The notes: generated from the letters alone by a model not told the origin. A stretch of 63,673 nt of DNA from Streptococcus agalactiae ATCC 13813 (GCF_000186445.1 NZ_GL636070.1:410200-473872); one strand, 5' to 3'. Shown: positions 49,101 to 59,263, counted from the stretch's first letter. Numbers and translations are program-made.

Positions 49101-49109
49101 TGTTATAAT
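49101..49109 (+). promoter_or_regulatory. pgk promoter (extended -10)
   Basis: TGT-TATAAT (hexamer 49104-49109) 34 bases before pgk. The -35 position is poor. Confidence 0.55.
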
Positions 49110-49142
49110 AAATAATATCAAATTATATAAGGAGTTTTACTA

Positions 49143-50339
49143 ATGGCTAAATTGACTGTTAAAGACGTTGATTTGAAAGGTAAAAAAGTCCTCGTTCGTG
49201 TTGACTTTAATGTGCCTTTGAAAGACGGCGTTATCACTAACGACAACCGTATCACTGCGGCTCTTCCAACAATCAAGTATATCATCGAACAAGGTGGTCG
49301 TGCTATCCTCTTCTCTCACCTTGGACGTGTTAAAGAAGAAGCTGACAAAGAAGGAAAATCACTTGCACCGGTAGCTGCTGATTTAGCTGCTAAACTTGGT
49401 CAAGATGTTGTATTCCCAGGTGTTACTCGTGGTGCAAAATTAGAAGAAGCAATCAATGCTTTGGAAGATGGACAAGTTCTTTTGGTTGAAAACACTCGTT
49501 TTGAAGATGTTGACGGTAAGAAAGAATCTAAGAATGACGAAGAACTTGGTAAATACTGGGCTTCACTTGGAGATGGAATCTTCGTTAACGATGCATTTGG
49601 TACAGCACACCGTGCTCATGCATCAAACGTAGGTATTTCAGCAAACGTTGAAAAAGCTGTAGCTGGTTTCCTTCTTGAAAACGAAATTGCTTACATCCAA
49701 GAAGCAGTTGAAACTCCAGAACGCCCATTCGTAGCTATTCTTGGTGGCTCAAAAGTTTCTGATAAGATTGGTGTTATCGAAAACCTTCTTGAAAAAGCTG
49801 ATAAAGTTCTTATCGGTGGTGGTATGACTTACACATTCTACAAAGCTCAAGGTATCGAAATCGGTAACTCACTTGTAGAAGAAGACAAATTGGATGTTGC
49901 TAAAGACCTCCTTGAAAAATCAAACGGTAAATTGATCTTGCCAGTTGACTCAAAAGAAGCAAACGCATTTGCTGGTTATACTGAAGTTCGCGACACTGAA
50001 GGTGAAGCAGTTTCAGAAGGGTTCCTTGGTCTTGACATCGGTCCTAAATCAATCGCTAAATTTGATGAAGCACTTACTGGTGCTAAAACAGTTGTATGGA
50101 ACGGACCTATGGGTGTTTTTGAAAACCCTGACTTCCAAGCTGGTACAATCGGTGTAATGGACGCTATCGTTAAACAACCAGGCGTTAAATCAATCATCGG
50201 TGGTGGTGATTCAGCAGCAGCTGCTATCAACCTTGGCCGTGCTGACAAATTCTCATGGATCTCTACTGGTGGTGGAGCAAGCATGGAATTGCTCGAAGGT
50301 AAAGTATTACCAGGTTTGGCAGCATTGACTGAAAAATAA
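49143..50339 (+). CDS. pgk: Phosphoglycerate kinase
   Basis: A 398-aa glycolytic kinase. [11 protein letters not shown] is the N-terminal signature, SHLGR and [18 protein letters not shown] segments bind 3-phosphoglycerate, and [10 protein letters not shown] is the C-terminal nucleotide region. Strong codon bias as in gap. AAGGAG precedes the ATG. Confidence 0.98.
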   Translation: MAKLTVKDVDLKGKKVLVRVDFNVPLKDGVITNDNRITAALPTIKYIIEQGGRAILFSHLGRVKEEADKEGKSLAPVAADLAAKLGQDVVFPGVTRGAKLEEAINALEDGQVLLVENTRFEDVDGKKESKNDEELGKYWASLGDGIFVNDAFGTAHRAHASNVGISANVEKAVAGFLLENEIAYIQEAVETPERPFVAILGGSKVSDKIGVIENLLEKADKVLIGGGMTYTFYKAQGIEIGNSLVEEDKLDVAKDLLEKSNGKLILPVDSKEANAFAGYTEVRDTEGEAVSEGFLGLDIGPKSIAKFDEALTGAKTVVWNGPMGVFENPDFQAGTIGVMDAIVKQPGVKSIIGGGDSAAAAINLGRADKFSWISTGGGASMELLEGKVLPGLAALTEK

Positions 50340-50359
50340 TAGTCATCATAATTTATATT

Positions 50360-50388
50360 AAAGGACATGCTGATGCATGTCTTTTTTT
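50360..50388 (+). terminator. pgk terminator
   Basis: AAGGACATGC pairs with GCATGTCTTT (one wobble) around TGAT, followed by T residues. The next 200 bases contain a cre-like AACGTTTACA element around 50538-50551 (two mismatches) upstream of the next gene and nothing else evident. Confidence 0.85.
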
Positions 50389-50601
50389 AGTTGATAATGT
50401 AGAGTTATTGAACTTTCCTTGACTTCATTTATCATTTACTAATTTTTAGATATAGTGGTATTTGGTTGACACTGCAATTTTCAAAAGTTTATGACGATTT
50501 CATATAAATTGGTTTATAAAAGATATACTAGTAATAAATAAAACGTTTACAAAAAGGGTTTTATGGATTGATATGTTAGAATATATAGTGAAGGGATGGG
50601 T

Positions 50602-51141
50602 ATGAAAACGTTAAAAAAATTATTATCTAATTACAAATTTGATATTAAAAAGTTTAAATTGGGAATGAGAACATTTAAAACAGGCTTATCGGTCTTTTTA
50701 GTTTTATTGGTTTTTCATTTATTTGGTTGGAAAGGGCTTCAAATTGGTGCTCTAACTGCTGTATTTAGTTTAAGAGAAGACTTTGATAAAAGCGTGCACT
50801 TTGGTTTTTCTAGAATTATTGGTAATAGTATAGGTGGCTTACTCTCCTTAGTATTTTTTGCATTCAATGAGATATTTCATCAAGCTTTTTGGGTTACATT
50901 ATTAATTGTTCCTATTTGTACCATGTTATGTATCATGATTAATGTTGCTTGTAACAATAAATCAGGTATTATTGGGGGGACAGCCGCATTACTTATTATA
51001 ACTTTATCAATCCCAAGCAGAGAGACAATTCTATATGTTTTTGCACGTATTTTTGAAACTTTTTGTGGTGTTTTTATTGCAATGATGGTTAATACAGATA
51101 TTGAAATACTTCGGAAAAAACTAAAAAATAACAAATTATAG
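50602..51141 (+). CDS. Aromatic acid exporter/FUSC-like membrane protein (DUF939 type)
   Basis: A 179-aa membrane protein with about four helices (roughly 32-48, 75-95, 98-115, 130-160) and a short charged C-terminus. FKTGLSVFLVLLVFHL and SVHFGFSRIIGNSIGG match the ArAE_1/DUF939 N-terminal transmembrane module. The cytoplasmic C-terminal domain of full-length relatives is missing, so this is a short form. Of two near ATGs the second is better spaced from AAGGG. Confidence 0.78.
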   Translation: MKTLKKLLSNYKFDIKKFKLGMRTFKTGLSVFLVLLVFHLFGWKGLQIGALTAVFSLREDFDKSVHFGFSRIIGNSIGGLLSLVFFAFNEIFHQAFWVTLLIVPICTMLCIMINVACNNKSGIIGGTAALLIITLSIPSRETILYVFARIFETFCGVFIAMMVNTDIEILRKKLKNNKL

Positions 51142-51186
51142 TTTGATGTCATAAAATCTCACATGAGAGTTGACATCAAACTTTTT
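51140..51186 (+). terminator. Terminator hairpin overlapping the glnR promoter
   Basis: A perfect 12-pair stem AGTTTGATGTCA/TGACATCAAACT is followed by T5 and starts at the stop codon of the membrane-protein gene. Its left arm and loop contain a GlnR box and its right arm contains the glnR -35. Confidence 0.85.
51147..51163 (+). promoter_or_regulatory. GlnR-binding box
   Basis: TGTCA-N7-TCACA matches the GlnR/TnrA consensus TGTNAN7TNACA exactly. It lies just upstream of the -35 of glnR, so GlnR should autoregulate glnRA. Confidence 0.85.
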
Positions 51187-51198
51187 AAAGTTTATAAT
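51170..51198 (+). promoter_or_regulatory. glnRA promoter
   Basis: Consensus TTGACA (51170-51175), 17-base spacer, TATAAT (51193-51198). Confidence 0.88.
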
Positions 51199-51220
51199 GG
51201 TTTAATGAAAGGAGGCCATC

Positions 51221-51592
51221 ATGAAAGAAAGAGAACTTAGGCGTACAATGGCTGTATTCCCAATTGGAGCTGTTATGAAGTTGACAGATTTGACTGCCAG
51301 ACAAATTCGCTATTATGAGGATCAAGGGTTAATCACACCTGAACGTACTGAAGGTAACCGCCGCATGTTTTCACTGAATGATATGGACCGCTTACTGGAA
51401 ATAAAAGACTTCATTAGCGATGGTTTGCATATTTCTGATATTAAAAATGAATACATGCAAAGACAACATAAGTCCAAAGAGAAACAAAAGTCATTATCAG
51501 ATGCCGAGGTTCGTCGACTTTTACAAGATGAGCTCCGTAATCAAGGGCGTTTTTCAAGTCCTTCACAGCACATTGGAAATATGCATTTGTAA
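51221..51592 (+). CDS. glnR: Nitrogen regulator GlnR
   Basis: A 123-aa MerR-family repressor. The winged helix FPIGAVMKLTDLTARQIRYYE (about 15-35) is followed by RRMFSLNDMDRLLEIK. The C-terminal tail (GRFSSPSQHIGNMHL) is the segment that in this family contacts feedback-inhibited glutamine synthetase. It represses glnA and other nitrogen genes when glutamine is plentiful. AAAGGAGG sets the start; glnA follows in the same operon. Confidence 0.96.
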   Translation: MKERELRRTMAVFPIGAVMKLTDLTARQIRYYEDQGLITPERTEGNRRMFSLNDMDRLLEIKDFISDGLHISDIKNEYMQRQHKSKEKQKSLSDAEVRRLLQDELRNQGRFSSPSQHIGNMHL

Positions 51593-51625
51593 ACATGCAG
51601 TCAAGCTAGATATTAAGGAGACTAT

Positions 51626-52972
51626 ATGACTATCACAGCAGAAGATATTCGTCGCGAAGTTAAGGAAAAAAATGTTACCTTCCTCCGTTTGATGTTCACA
51701 GATATCTTAGGAGTAATGAAAAATGTCGAAATTCCGGCTACAGATGAACAATTAGACAAAGTTTTATCAAATAAAGCAATGTTTGATGGATCTTCTATTG
51801 AGGGCTTTGTTCGTATCAACGAATCTGATATGTATTTATATCCTGATTTAGATACTTGGATTGTCTTTCCTTGGGGAGATGAAAATGGAGCTGTTGCAGG
51901 TCTAATCTGTGATATCTATACAGCAGAAGGAGAACCTTTTGCCGGAGATCCACGTGGAAATCTTAAGCGTAATATGAAACGTATGCAAGAGATGGGCTAT
52001 AAGTCATTTAACTTAGGACCAGAACCTGAATTTTTCCTATTTAAAATGGATGAAAATGGTAACCCAACACTTGATGTTAATGACAAAGGAGGCTACTTCG
52101 ACTTAGCTCCAACAGACTTAGCAGATAATACACGTCGTGAAATTGTTAATGTCTTAACACAAATGGGCTTTGAAGTTGAAGCTAGTCATCATGAAGTAGC
52201 AGTTGGACAGCATGAAATTGACTTTAAATATGATGATGTTTTAAAAGCCTGTGACAATATTCAATTATTTAAATTGGTTGTTAAAACAATTGCTCGTAAG
52301 CATGGTTTATATGCTACTTTTATGGCAAAACCTAAGTTTGGTATCAATGGTTCAGGTATGCATTGTAATATGTCTCTTTTTGATAATGAAGGGAACAATG
52401 CTTTCTTTGATCCAGAAGATCCACGTGGAATGCAATTATCAGAGGATGCCTACTACTTTTTAGGTGGGTTAATGAAACACGCTTACAATTACACAGCTAT
52501 CATTAATCCAACTGTTAATTCTTATAAACGTTTGGTACCAGGATACGAAGCACCAGTTTACATTGCTTGGGCAGGTCGCAATCGTTCGCCACTTATTCGT
52601 GTACCTGCATCTCGAGGTATGGGAACACGTCTAGAATTGCGCTCGGTTGACCCAACAGCAAATCCTTATCATGCTTTATCAGTACTTTTGGGATCAGGAC
52701 TTGAGGGAATCGAGAATAAAATTGAAGCACCAGAACCAATTGAGACAAATATCTATGCTATGACTGTAGAAGAACGTCGTCAAGCAGGTATTGTTGATTT
52801 ACCATCTACTCTTCATAATGCTCTTAAAGCACTTGAAGAAGATGAAGTGGTAAAAGCGGCCCTAGGAACTCATATCTATACTAATTTCTTAGATGCTAAG
52901 CGTATTGAATGGGCAAGTTATGCGACTTATGTTTCACAATGGGAAATTGATAATTACCTAGATTTATATTAA
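51626..52972 (+). CDS. glnA: Glutamine synthetase type I
   Basis: A 448-aa enzyme forming glutamine from glutamate, ammonia and ATP, normally as a dodecamer. [30 protein letters not shown] and the C-terminal NPYHALSV region are characteristic. The adenylylation loop of enteric type I-beta enzymes is absent, as expected for a Firmicute I-alpha enzyme regulated through GlnR. Confidence 0.98.
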   Translation: MTITAEDIRREVKEKNVTFLRLMFTDILGVMKNVEIPATDEQLDKVLSNKAMFDGSSIEGFVRINESDMYLYPDLDTWIVFPWGDENGAVAGLICDIYTAEGEPFAGDPRGNLKRNMKRMQEMGYKSFNLGPEPEFFLFKMDENGNPTLDVNDKGGYFDLAPTDLADNTRREIVNVLTQMGFEVEASHHEVAVGQHEIDFKYDDVLKACDNIQLFKLVVKTIARKHGLYATFMAKPKFGINGSGMHCNMSLFDNEGNNAFFDPEDPRGMQLSEDAYYFLGGLMKHAYNYTAIINPTVNSYKRLVPGYEAPVYIAWAGRNRSPLIRVPASRGMGTRLELRSVDPTANPYHALSVLLGSGLEGIENKIEAPEPIETNIYAMTVEERRQAGIVDLPSTLHNALKALEEDEVVKAALGTHIYTNFLDAKRIEWASYATYVSQWEIDNYLDLY

Positions 52973-52988
52973 TCATAAGAACGTTTAT

Positions 52989-53034
52989 AACTAGTTTTAG
53001 GCTTTATTTTGTAAAGTCTAAAACTAGTTTTTTT
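52989..53034 (+). terminator. glnRA terminator
   Basis: A long stem AACTAGTTTTAG-CTTTA / TAAAG-CTAAAACTAGTT with a matched bulge each side is followed by T6. Confidence 0.92.
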
Positions 53035-53131
53035 GTAAATTATTGTAAAAAATTGCCTAAAACTTGTTACAGGTTTTCATTTATTTGTTATATGGATTTG
53101 ATAAACTAGGAGTCATCAGATGGAGGAAAAC

Positions 53132-53629
53132 ATGAACATAAAACAATTAAAGTCTAAAACAATGCTTGGAACAGTGGCTTTGGTGTCCGCTTTTTCATTT
53201 GCTTCAACAAATGCAGATGCGAATACATATAACTATGCAGTAGATGTAGACTATCTAGCAAGTGCGGAGGAAATTGCTCAAGCACATCCAGCTAGTAATA
53301 CGTTTCCACTAGGTCAATGCACATGGGGTGTAAAGGAGATGGCAACATGGGCAGGTAACTGGTGGGGAAACGGTGGTGATTGGGCTGCGAGCGCTGCATC
53401 AGCTGGTTATACAGTAGGAACACAACCTCGCGTGGGTTCTATCGTATGTTGGACTGATGGTAGTTATGGACATGTGGCTTATGTTACAGCTGTAGATCCT
53501 GTCACTAATAAAATTCAGGTTTTAGAATCTAATTATGCAGGTCATCAATGGATTGATAATTATCGTGGTTGGTTTGATCCACAAAATACAGTAACACCAG
53601 GGGTAGTCAGCTACATTTATCCGAATTAA
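53132..53629 (+). CDS. Secreted CHAP-domain cell-wall hydrolase-like protein
   Basis: A 165-aa exported protein. The signal peptide is about residues 1-30 (cleavage likely after ADA). The mature part is a CHAP domain: catalytic Cys63 in GQCTWGVKEMA and His114 in SYGHVAYVTAV. Such domains cleave peptidoglycan peptides. No separate cell-wall-binding domain is present. GGAGG precedes the second of two in-frame ATGs, which is the better start. Hexamers resembling WalR half-sites lie upstream, but their spacing is not canonical. Confidence 0.9.
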   Translation: MNIKQLKSKTMLGTVALVSAFSFASTNADANTYNYAVDVDYLASAEEIAQAHPASNTFPLGQCTWGVKEMATWAGNWWGNGGDWAASAASAGYTVGTQPRVGSIVCWTDGSYGHVAYVTAVDPVTNKIQVLESNYAGHQWIDNYRGWFDPQNTVTPGVVSYIYPN

Positions 53630-53633
53630 TCTA

Positions 53634-53694
53634 TAAAGAACTCCTCACATAGACGGTATAAAAGTACGATACTGTTTGGATGGAGTTCTTTTAT
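53634..53694 (+). terminator. Terminator of the CHAP gene
   Basis: AAAGAACTCC pairs with GGAGTTCTTT, with an inner AGAC-GGTAT/ATACT-GTTT hairpin, followed by TTTT. Confidence 0.8.
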
Positions 53695-53754
53695 ATTCTA
53701 TAGTTATCCCAGAAGTAATTTGCTATATTAACTTATTTTGCTAATATAGGCAAT

Positions 53755-53789
53755 TAAAAAGAACGGAGAAGGTATTTTCCGTTCTTTTG
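53755..53789 (-). terminator. rnjA terminator (bidirectional)
   Basis: AAAAGAACGGA/TCCGTTCTTTT stem around a nine-base loop, T-rich on both strands. It ends rnjA on the minus strand and backs up the CHAP terminator on the plus strand. Confidence 0.85.
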
Positions 53790-53790
53790 T

Positions 53791-55470
53791 TTATTTATCA
53801 GGGGTAAGGACCATAGGAATAATGATAGGCTCACGCTCAGTTTTTTCATATAAGAATGGTCGTAAGGCATTAACAATAGCTCCATTTACTGATTGGATAC
53901 TTGCATCTTTATTTTTCAGTGCAATACGAATAGCATTGAATAAGATATGTTGGCTTTCGCGAATAAGGTCCCCAGATTCTCTCATATAGATAAAGCCTCG
54001 ACTAAGAATGTCTGGTCCAGCTAAAATCATTTTTGAATCGAAATCAACGGTAGCAACGGCAAGGACAACACCATCTTCAGATAAGTCGTGGCGGTCACGT
54101 AGAACTGCCGCACCAATATCGCCAATACCATTCCCATCAACGTAGATATCTTGAGCATTGAAATGTCCAGCAATGCGAGCAGAGTCGCTCGTTAAAGCTA
54201 AAACATCACCGTTTTCCATAATGAAGATATTCTCTTTAGGAATACCTGTGTCAACTGCTAAACCAGCATGGACTTTTTGCATGCGATACTCACCGTGTAC
54301 GGGCATGAAATACTTTGGTTTAATCAAGCGTAACATTAATTTTTGTTCTTGTTGACCACCATGGCCGGAGGTATGGATATTGTTAATTTTACCATGAATA
54401 ACATCGACACCAGCTTCTTGAATGGTATTGATTAATTTATTGACACTTGTTGTATTACCAGGGATTGGGCTTGATGAGAAAATCACAGTATCACCAGGTT
54501 GCAAAGTAACTTGACGATGAGTACCGTTAGCGATACGAGCAAGTGCTGCCATAGACTCACCTTGACTACCTGTACACATAATTAAAACTTCACTAGCATG
54601 AAGATTTTTAAGTTCGCTTGGCTCAATGAAGGTACCTTTTGGAACTTTAATATAGCCAATTTCAATACCGTTAACAATTGCCTTTTCCATTGACCGTCCA
54701 AAAACAGCAATTTTACGACCAGTTTTAACAGCAGCTTCAGCAGCCTGTTGGAGTCGGAAGATGTTTGAAGCAAAAGAGGCGAAAATAATACGTCCCTCGA
54801 TACCTTCGATAATCTTCATAATAGATTGCCCAACAATTTTTTCGGAATTAGTGAAGGTTGGAACTTCAGCATTTGTTGAGTCTGATAAAAGGCAGAGGAC
54901 ACCGTCTTCACCTAGAGCAGCCATACGATGTAAGTCAGCTGGCTCCCCAACAGGTGTAAAGTCAAATTTGAAGTCACCTGTACAAATAACCTTACCTTGA
55001 GGGGTATGAATAACAATACCTAATGGTTCAGGAATGGAGTGAGTAGTGCGGAAAAATGTAACGTTTAAGTTTTTAAAAGTCAGCTCTGTATTAGCGTGGA
55101 TTTCGTATAATGTAGCGTCACGAAGTAAACCATGTTCTTCTAACTTACCTTTGATTAGAGCAAGAGCGAGAGGGCCTGCATAAATCGGTAAATTAGCTTG
55201 TTTTAATAGAAAAGGAATACCACCGATGTGGTCCTCGTGCCCATGAGTTATAACAAGGGCCTTGATACGGTCAATGTTTTCAACGATATATGAATAGTCT
55301 GGGATAACATAATCTATTCCCAAAAGATCATCTTCAGGGAATTTAATACCAGCGTCTACAATAATAATTTCGTCTTGATATTCGATACCGTAAGTATTTT
55401 TTCCGATTTCACCGAGACCACCAATCGCATAAACCCCAACTTCTTCGGGTTTTAAGTTGATATTTGACAT
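53791..55470 (-). CDS. rnjA: Ribonuclease J1
   Basis: A 559-aa beta-CASP metallo-beta-lactamase nuclease with both endonuclease and 5'-3' exonuclease activity in RNA decay. Zinc motif [10 protein letters not shown] (about residues 74-83), then STGDFKF-like and HGEYRM histidines, with the beta-CASP domain between. Length is normal. It follows rpoY on the minus strand with a 53-base gap, the usual streptococcal pair. Confidence 0.97.
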   Translation of the reverse strand: MSNINLKPEEVGVYAIGGLGEIGKNTYGIEYQDEIIIVDAGIKFPEDDLLGIDYVIPDYSYIVENIDRIKALVITHGHEDHIGGIPFLLKQANLPIYAGPLALALIKGKLEEHGLLRDATLYEIHANTELTFKNLNVTFFRTTHSIPEPLGIVIHTPQGKVICTGDFKFDFTPVGEPADLHRMAALGEDGVLCLLSDSTNAEVPTFTNSEKIVGQSIMKIIEGIEGRIIFASFASNIFRLQQAAEAAVKTGRKIAVFGRSMEKAIVNGIEIGYIKVPKGTFIEPSELKNLHASEVLIMCTGSQGESMAALARIANGTHRQVTLQPGDTVIFSSSPIPGNTTSVNKLINTIQEAGVDVIHGKINNIHTSGHGGQQEQKLMLRLIKPKYFMPVHGEYRMQKVHAGLAVDTGIPKENIFIMENGDVLALTSDSARIAGHFNAQDIYVDGNGIGDIGAAVLRDRHDLSEDGVVLAVATVDFDSKMILAGPDILSRGFIYMRESGDLIRESQHILFNAIRIALKNKDASIQSVNGAIVNALRPFLYEKTEREPIIIPMVLTPDK

Positions 55471-55523
55471 AATAAGTTTATCATAATGGGTAGATTACTC
55501 TAGCTATTATGTTTAACTCCTTT

Positions 55524-55754
55524 CTAGAACTCAGTGAGCTCGAAAACACCAGTTTCTTTTTCATATTCAAGGTGTTTGTCTGAAAGTAACTCGATGAATT
55601 CGATATTGTAAGCTGTATTTTCTTCAACTAGTTTACGTGCAGCAATGCGACCTTCTAATTCATTAGCTGCATCAATAGTAACGTAAAGTGTTTTGGTTTG
55701 CTCACGACGTGGGTTGCGTTCTTTTGTTTCTTGATAGAAAACTTTATAAATCAT
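55524..55754 (-). CDS. rpoY: RNA polymerase epsilon subunit
   Basis: A 76-aa protein (DUF1447/epsilon). The pattern [20 protein letters not shown] with [13 protein letters not shown] is conserved in Firmicutes. Epsilon binds RNA polymerase near the downstream jaw. It is first gene of the rpoY-rnjA unit. Confidence 0.95.
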   Translation of the reverse strand: MIYKVFYQETKERNPRREQTKTLYVTIDAANELEGRIAARKLVEENTAYNIEFIELLSDKHLEYEKETGVFELTEF

Positions 55755-55874
55755 AATAATCCTTTCTTATCTCTCGGTTTTTCTAACTATAAAAAAATGG
55801 GTCAATGCCGTTAAGTGAGACAATGACAAACCATTATTAAGTTTTTATAGAGTAATAGAATTAACCTTGATTCG

Positions 55875-55918
55875 TTGCAATTATCATGATTATATCATAA
55901 AATAAGAGGTAGAATCAA
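55875..55918. promoter_or_regulatory. Overlapping divergent promoters of tsaB and rpoY-rnjA
   Basis: Plus strand: TTGCAA (55875-55880), 17-base spacer, TAAAAT (55898-55903) for tsaB. Minus strand: TTGATT (complement of 55913-55918), 18-base spacer, TATAAT (complement of 55889-55894) for rpoY. The two occupy the same 44 bases, so polymerases should compete. Confidence 0.65.
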
Positions 55919-55932
55919 GTAAGGGAAGTTAA

Positions 55933-56625
55933 ATGATGAAAGTTTTAGCCTTTGATACTTCAAGCAAAGCACTATCAGTGGCTGTACTAAACAATATGGA
56001 ATGTTTAGCGACTGTCACTATCAATATCAAAAAGAATCATAGCATTAATTTGATGCCAGCCATTGATTTTTTAATGCAATCAATTGATTTAGAACCTCAA
56101 GATTTGGACCGTATCGTAGTAGCAGAGGGTCCAGGATCTTATACGGGCTTACGTGTAGCTGTTGCTACAGCAAAAATGCTAGCTTATACGCTTAAGATTG
56201 ACTTAGTTGGAGTATCTAGCCTGTACGCTTTAACAAATGGATTTTCAGAAAATGATTTGTTGGTACCACTTATAGATGCACGACGTAACAATGTTTATGT
56301 TGGTTTCTATCAAAATGGTGATACTGTTAAACCAGACTGTCACACTTCTCTTGAAGAAGTCTTACAAGAGGTGGGGAATAAAGCCAATGTTCATTTTGTC
56401 GGAGAGGTTGCAGCATTTTTTGATCAGATTAAGAAAGCCTTACCACATGCTAAAATTACAGAAACTTTACCTTGTGCAGTGGCAATCGGACGCAAAGGAC
56501 AAAAAATGGAAAGCGTTAATGTAGATGCGTTTGTTCCACGATACTTAAAACGTGTTGAAGCTGAGGAAAATTGGTTAAAAAACCACTGTGAAACGAATAC
56601 AGAAGAATATATTAAGAGAGTTTGA
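55933..56625 (+). CDS. tsaB: tRNA t6A biosynthesis protein TsaB
   Basis: A 230-aa member of the ASKHA/TsaB family that partners TsaD in making N6-threonylcarbamoyladenosine. The N-terminal strand VLAFDTSSKALSVAV and AEGPGSYTGLRVAVATAK are signatures. Two consecutive ATGs are possible starts (55933 or 55936). It forms an operon with rimI and tsaD. Confidence 0.95.
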   Translation: MMKVLAFDTSSKALSVAVLNNMECLATVTINIKKNHSINLMPAIDFLMQSIDLEPQDLDRIVVAEGPGSYTGLRVAVATAKMLAYTLKIDLVGVSSLYALTNGFSENDLLVPLIDARRNNVYVGFYQNGDTVKPDCHTSLEEVLQEVGNKANVHFVGEVAAFFDQIKKALPHAKITETLPCAVAIGRKGQKMESVNVDAFVPRYLKRVEAEENWLKNHCETNTEEYIKRV

Positions 56626-56626
56626 G

Positions 56627-57034
56627 ATGGAATCATCAGAACAAGCACTGGCTATATGGAGCGTACTATCTGATGTCTATGACAAATCTCCGTGGAGTTT
56701 ATCGCAGATTTCAGAAGATTTAAAAAAAGATTCAACAGATTATTTTTTTGTTTATAATGACGGTGAAGTCATTGGTTTTTTGGCTCTTCAACAATTGGTA
56801 GGTGAAGTAGAAATCACTAATATTGCTGTTAAAAAAAATTATCAAGGTAAAGGTTATGCTTACCAGTTAATGTCAATGATCGCTGATATAGAGGTGCCAG
56901 TTTTTCTTGAGGTTCGTTATTCAAATATCGTAGCACAAAAACTTTATGAGAGGTGTGGTTTTGTAGTTTTAGGAAAGCGCAAAAATTATTATCATGATCC
57001 AATTGAAGATGCTATAGTGATGCGCAAGGGATAA
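56627..57034 (+). CDS. rimI: Ribosomal protein S18 alanine N-acetyltransferase RimI
   Basis: A 135-aa GNAT acetyltransferase. The acetyl-CoA loop is VKKNYQGKGYAYQLM, and LYERCGFVVLGKRKNYY is the C-terminal family signature. The start one base after tsaB is preferred over a GTG start inside tsaB that would add 13 residues. It lies between the two t6A genes as in most Firmicutes. Confidence 0.92.
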   Translation: MESSEQALAIWSVLSDVYDKSPWSLSQISEDLKKDSTDYFFVYNDGEVIGFLALQQLVGEVEITNIAVKKNYQGKGYAYQLMSMIADIEVPVFLEVRYSNIVAQKLYERCGFVVLGKRKNYYHDPIEDAIVMRKG

Positions 57035-57109
57035 ATAGTTGATGATAGAAAGGATATGAATAGTCCTCAATACTAATGGAAAAGACGATATTGATGGATT
57101 AATATCATT

Positions 57110-58120
57110 ATGAAAGATAGATATATTTTAGCAGTGGAAAGTTCATGTGATGAAACTAGTGTTGCTATTTTAAAAAATGATAAAGAGTTACTAGCTAATA
57201 TTATTGCAAGTCAAGTTGAAAGTCACAAACGTTTTGGTGGTGTTGTTCCTGAAGTGGCAAGCCGTCATCACGTTGAAGTAGTAACAACCTGTTTTGAGGA
57301 TGCTCTTCAAGAAGCAGGTATTGTTGCTAGCGATTTGGATGCTGTTGCTGTAACATATGGTCCGGGATTAGTAGGAGCCTTATTGGTAGGTATGGCTGCA
57401 GCAAAAGCTTTCGCTTGGGCAAATAAATTACCTCTAATTCCTGTAAACCACATGGCAGGTCATTTAATGGCAGCACGTGACGTTAAGGAACTTCAATACC
57501 CATTGTTAGCTTTGCTTGTCAGTGGAGGACATACAGAATTAGTATATGTTTCTGAACCGGGAGATTACAAAATAGTAGGAGAAACTCGGGATGATGCTGT
57601 TGGAGAAGCTTATGATAAAGTAGGCCGTGTTATGGGCTTAACTTATCCAGCAGGTCGCGAGATTGATCAGTTAGCTCATAAGGGTCAAGATACTTACCAT
57701 TTTCCTAGAGCGATGATCAAAGAAGATCATCTTGAATTTTCTTTTTCTGGATTAAAATCTGCATTTATCAATTTACATCATAATGCAGAACAAAAGGGTG
57801 AAGCATTGGTTCTTGAAGATTTATGTGCTTCCTTTCAGGCGGCTGTTTTGGATATTTTATTGGCTAAAACTCAAAAAGCTTTGTTAAAGTATCCAGTGAA
57901 AACTTTAGTCGTTGCTGGTGGAGTTGCAGCTAATCAAGGGCTTCGGGGACGCTTGGCTACTGATATTTCTCCTGATATTGATGTGGTTATTCCTCCTCTT
58001 AGATTATGCGGAGATAATGCAGGAATGATTGCATTAGCAGCAGCGATAGAGTTTGAAAAAGAGAATTTTGCTTCTTTAAAATTGAATGCCAAACCTAGCT
58101 TAGCTTTTGAGAGTTTATAG
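57110..58120 (+). CDS. tsaD: tRNA N6-adenosine threonylcarbamoyltransferase TsaD
   Basis: A 336-aa ASKHA enzyme completing t6A37 synthesis. [15 protein letters not shown] opens it, metal histidines are in NHMAGHLMA, and SGGHTELV and [14 protein letters not shown] follow. It has no proper Shine-Dalgarno sequence. Two tiny overlapping open frames (57056-57076 and 57076-57102) end seven bases before its ATG, so entry by reinitiation is possible. Confidence 0.96.
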   Translation: MKDRYILAVESSCDETSVAILKNDKELLANIIASQVESHKRFGGVVPEVASRHHVEVVTTCFEDALQEAGIVASDLDAVAVTYGPGLVGALLVGMAAAKAFAWANKLPLIPVNHMAGHLMAARDVKELQYPLLALLVSGGHTELVYVSEPGDYKIVGETRDDAVGEAYDKVGRVMGLTYPAGREIDQLAHKGQDTYHFPRAMIKEDHLEFSFSGLKSAFINLHHNAEQKGEALVLEDLCASFQAAVLDILLAKTQKALLKYPVKTLVVAGGVAANQGLRGRLATDISPDIDVVIPPLRLCGDNAGMIALAAAIEFEKENFASLKLNAKPSLAFESL

Positions 58121-58128
58121 GTGTTCAT

Positions 58129-58158
58129 AATATCAAAACGCTTGTTTTGATATTTTTT
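58129..58158 (+). terminator. Terminator of tsaB-rimI-tsaD
   Basis: Perfect 11-pair stem AATATCAAAAC/GTTTTGATATT with GCTT loop and T tail. Confidence 0.92.
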
Positions 58159-58237
58159 ATTTGGTATAATAATTGAATATTCAAAAAATTAGCAAATGAT
58201 ATTGTCGCTATTTTTTAACTAATAAAGGAGTTAAGGA

Positions 58238-59263
58238 ATGTTACATTTTGAAAATGATTATAATAAAGGAGCTCATCCAGAGCTTTTAAATGCCCTTATT
58301 GAAACTAATGATCAAGGTCTATCGGGATATGGGACAGATAGTTACTGTCAACAAGCGGCAGATAAAATTCGAGAAGTCTGTTCCTGTCCACAAGCTGAAG
58401 TTGAGTTTTTAGTGGGTGGTACTCAAACAAATCAAGTAGTTATCAGTAGTATGCTTGCTTCTTATGAAGGAGTTATTGCTGCAGAAACAGGTCATGTGAG
58501 TAGTCATGAAGCAGGAGCCATAGAATTTTCAGGTCATAAGGTATTGACTTTACCTTCTCATAATGGGAAATTACTCGCAAGCGAAGTTGCAACTTATATT
58601 GAGACTTTTTATGCTGATGGTAATTACCAACACATGGTTTTTCCAGGAATGGTTTATATATCACATCCAACAGAATATGGAACACTTTATAGTAAAGCAG
58701 AACTAGAAGAGTTGTCGAAGATTTGTAAACATTATCAAATCCCCTTATTTATTGACGGTGCTCGTCTGGGGTATGGTTTGGCTGCGAAAGATACAGATGT
58801 TGATTTCCCAACGATTGCAGCCTTATCAGATGTTTTTTATATTGGTGGAACCAAAATGGGGGCTCTTGCTGGGGAAGCAGTTGTTTTCACAAAGAAAAAT
58901 CGTCCAAAACAGTTTACTACAATTGTAAAGCAGCATGGTGCGTTATTAGCCAAGGGAAGATTGCTGGGGCTTGCTTTTGATCGTTTCTTTACGGATAACC
59001 TTTACTTAAAAATTGGAAAGCATGCGATCGACTTAGCAGAGGAATTAAAAATCATTTTAGAAGAAAAAGGTTACTCATTCTATTTAAAATCACCAACTAA
59101 TCAACAATTTATTATTGTAGAAAATACAAAACTAGCAGATTTAGCAAAGAATGTAGCTTATAGTTTTTGGGAAAAATATGATGACCATCATACTGTAATA
59201 CGTCTAGCAACTAGTTGGTCAACTAGTCGCGAAGATGTAACTGCTTTAAGAAATGTCTTGTGA
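58238..59263 (+). CDS. Low-specificity L-threonine aldolase (beta-eliminating lyase family)
   Basis: A 341-aa PLP enzyme. The PLP lysine is Lys206 in YIGGTKMGAL, the aspartate binding the ring nitrogen is in LFIDGARLGYG, and FLVGGTQTNQ and ETGHVSSHEAGA are active-site loops. It probably cleaves L-threonine or L-allo-threonine to glycine and acetaldehyde. AAAGGAG precedes the start. Confidence 0.9.
   Translation: MLHFENDYNKGAHPELLNALIETNDQGLSGYGTDSYCQQAADKIREVCSCPQAEVEFLVGGTQTNQVVISSMLASYEGVIAAETGHVSSHEAGAIEFSGHKVLTLPSHNGKLLASEVATYIETFYADGNYQHMVFPGMVYISHPTEYGTLYSKAELEELSKICKHYQIPLFIDGARLGYGLAAKDTDVDFPTIAALSDVFYIGGTKMGALAGEAVVFTKKNRPKQFTTIVKQHGALLAKGRLLGLAFDRFFTDNLYLKIGKHAIDLAEELKIILEEKGYSFYLKSPTNQQFIIVENTKLADLAKNVAYSFWEKYDDHHTVIRLATSWSTSREDVTALRNVL

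Noticed and set aside
56588..56626. Longer RimI start inside tsaB
   Set aside because: It lacks a ribosome-binding site and lies entirely within the tsaB reading frame region; the ATG right after the tsaB stop fits the family N-terminus.
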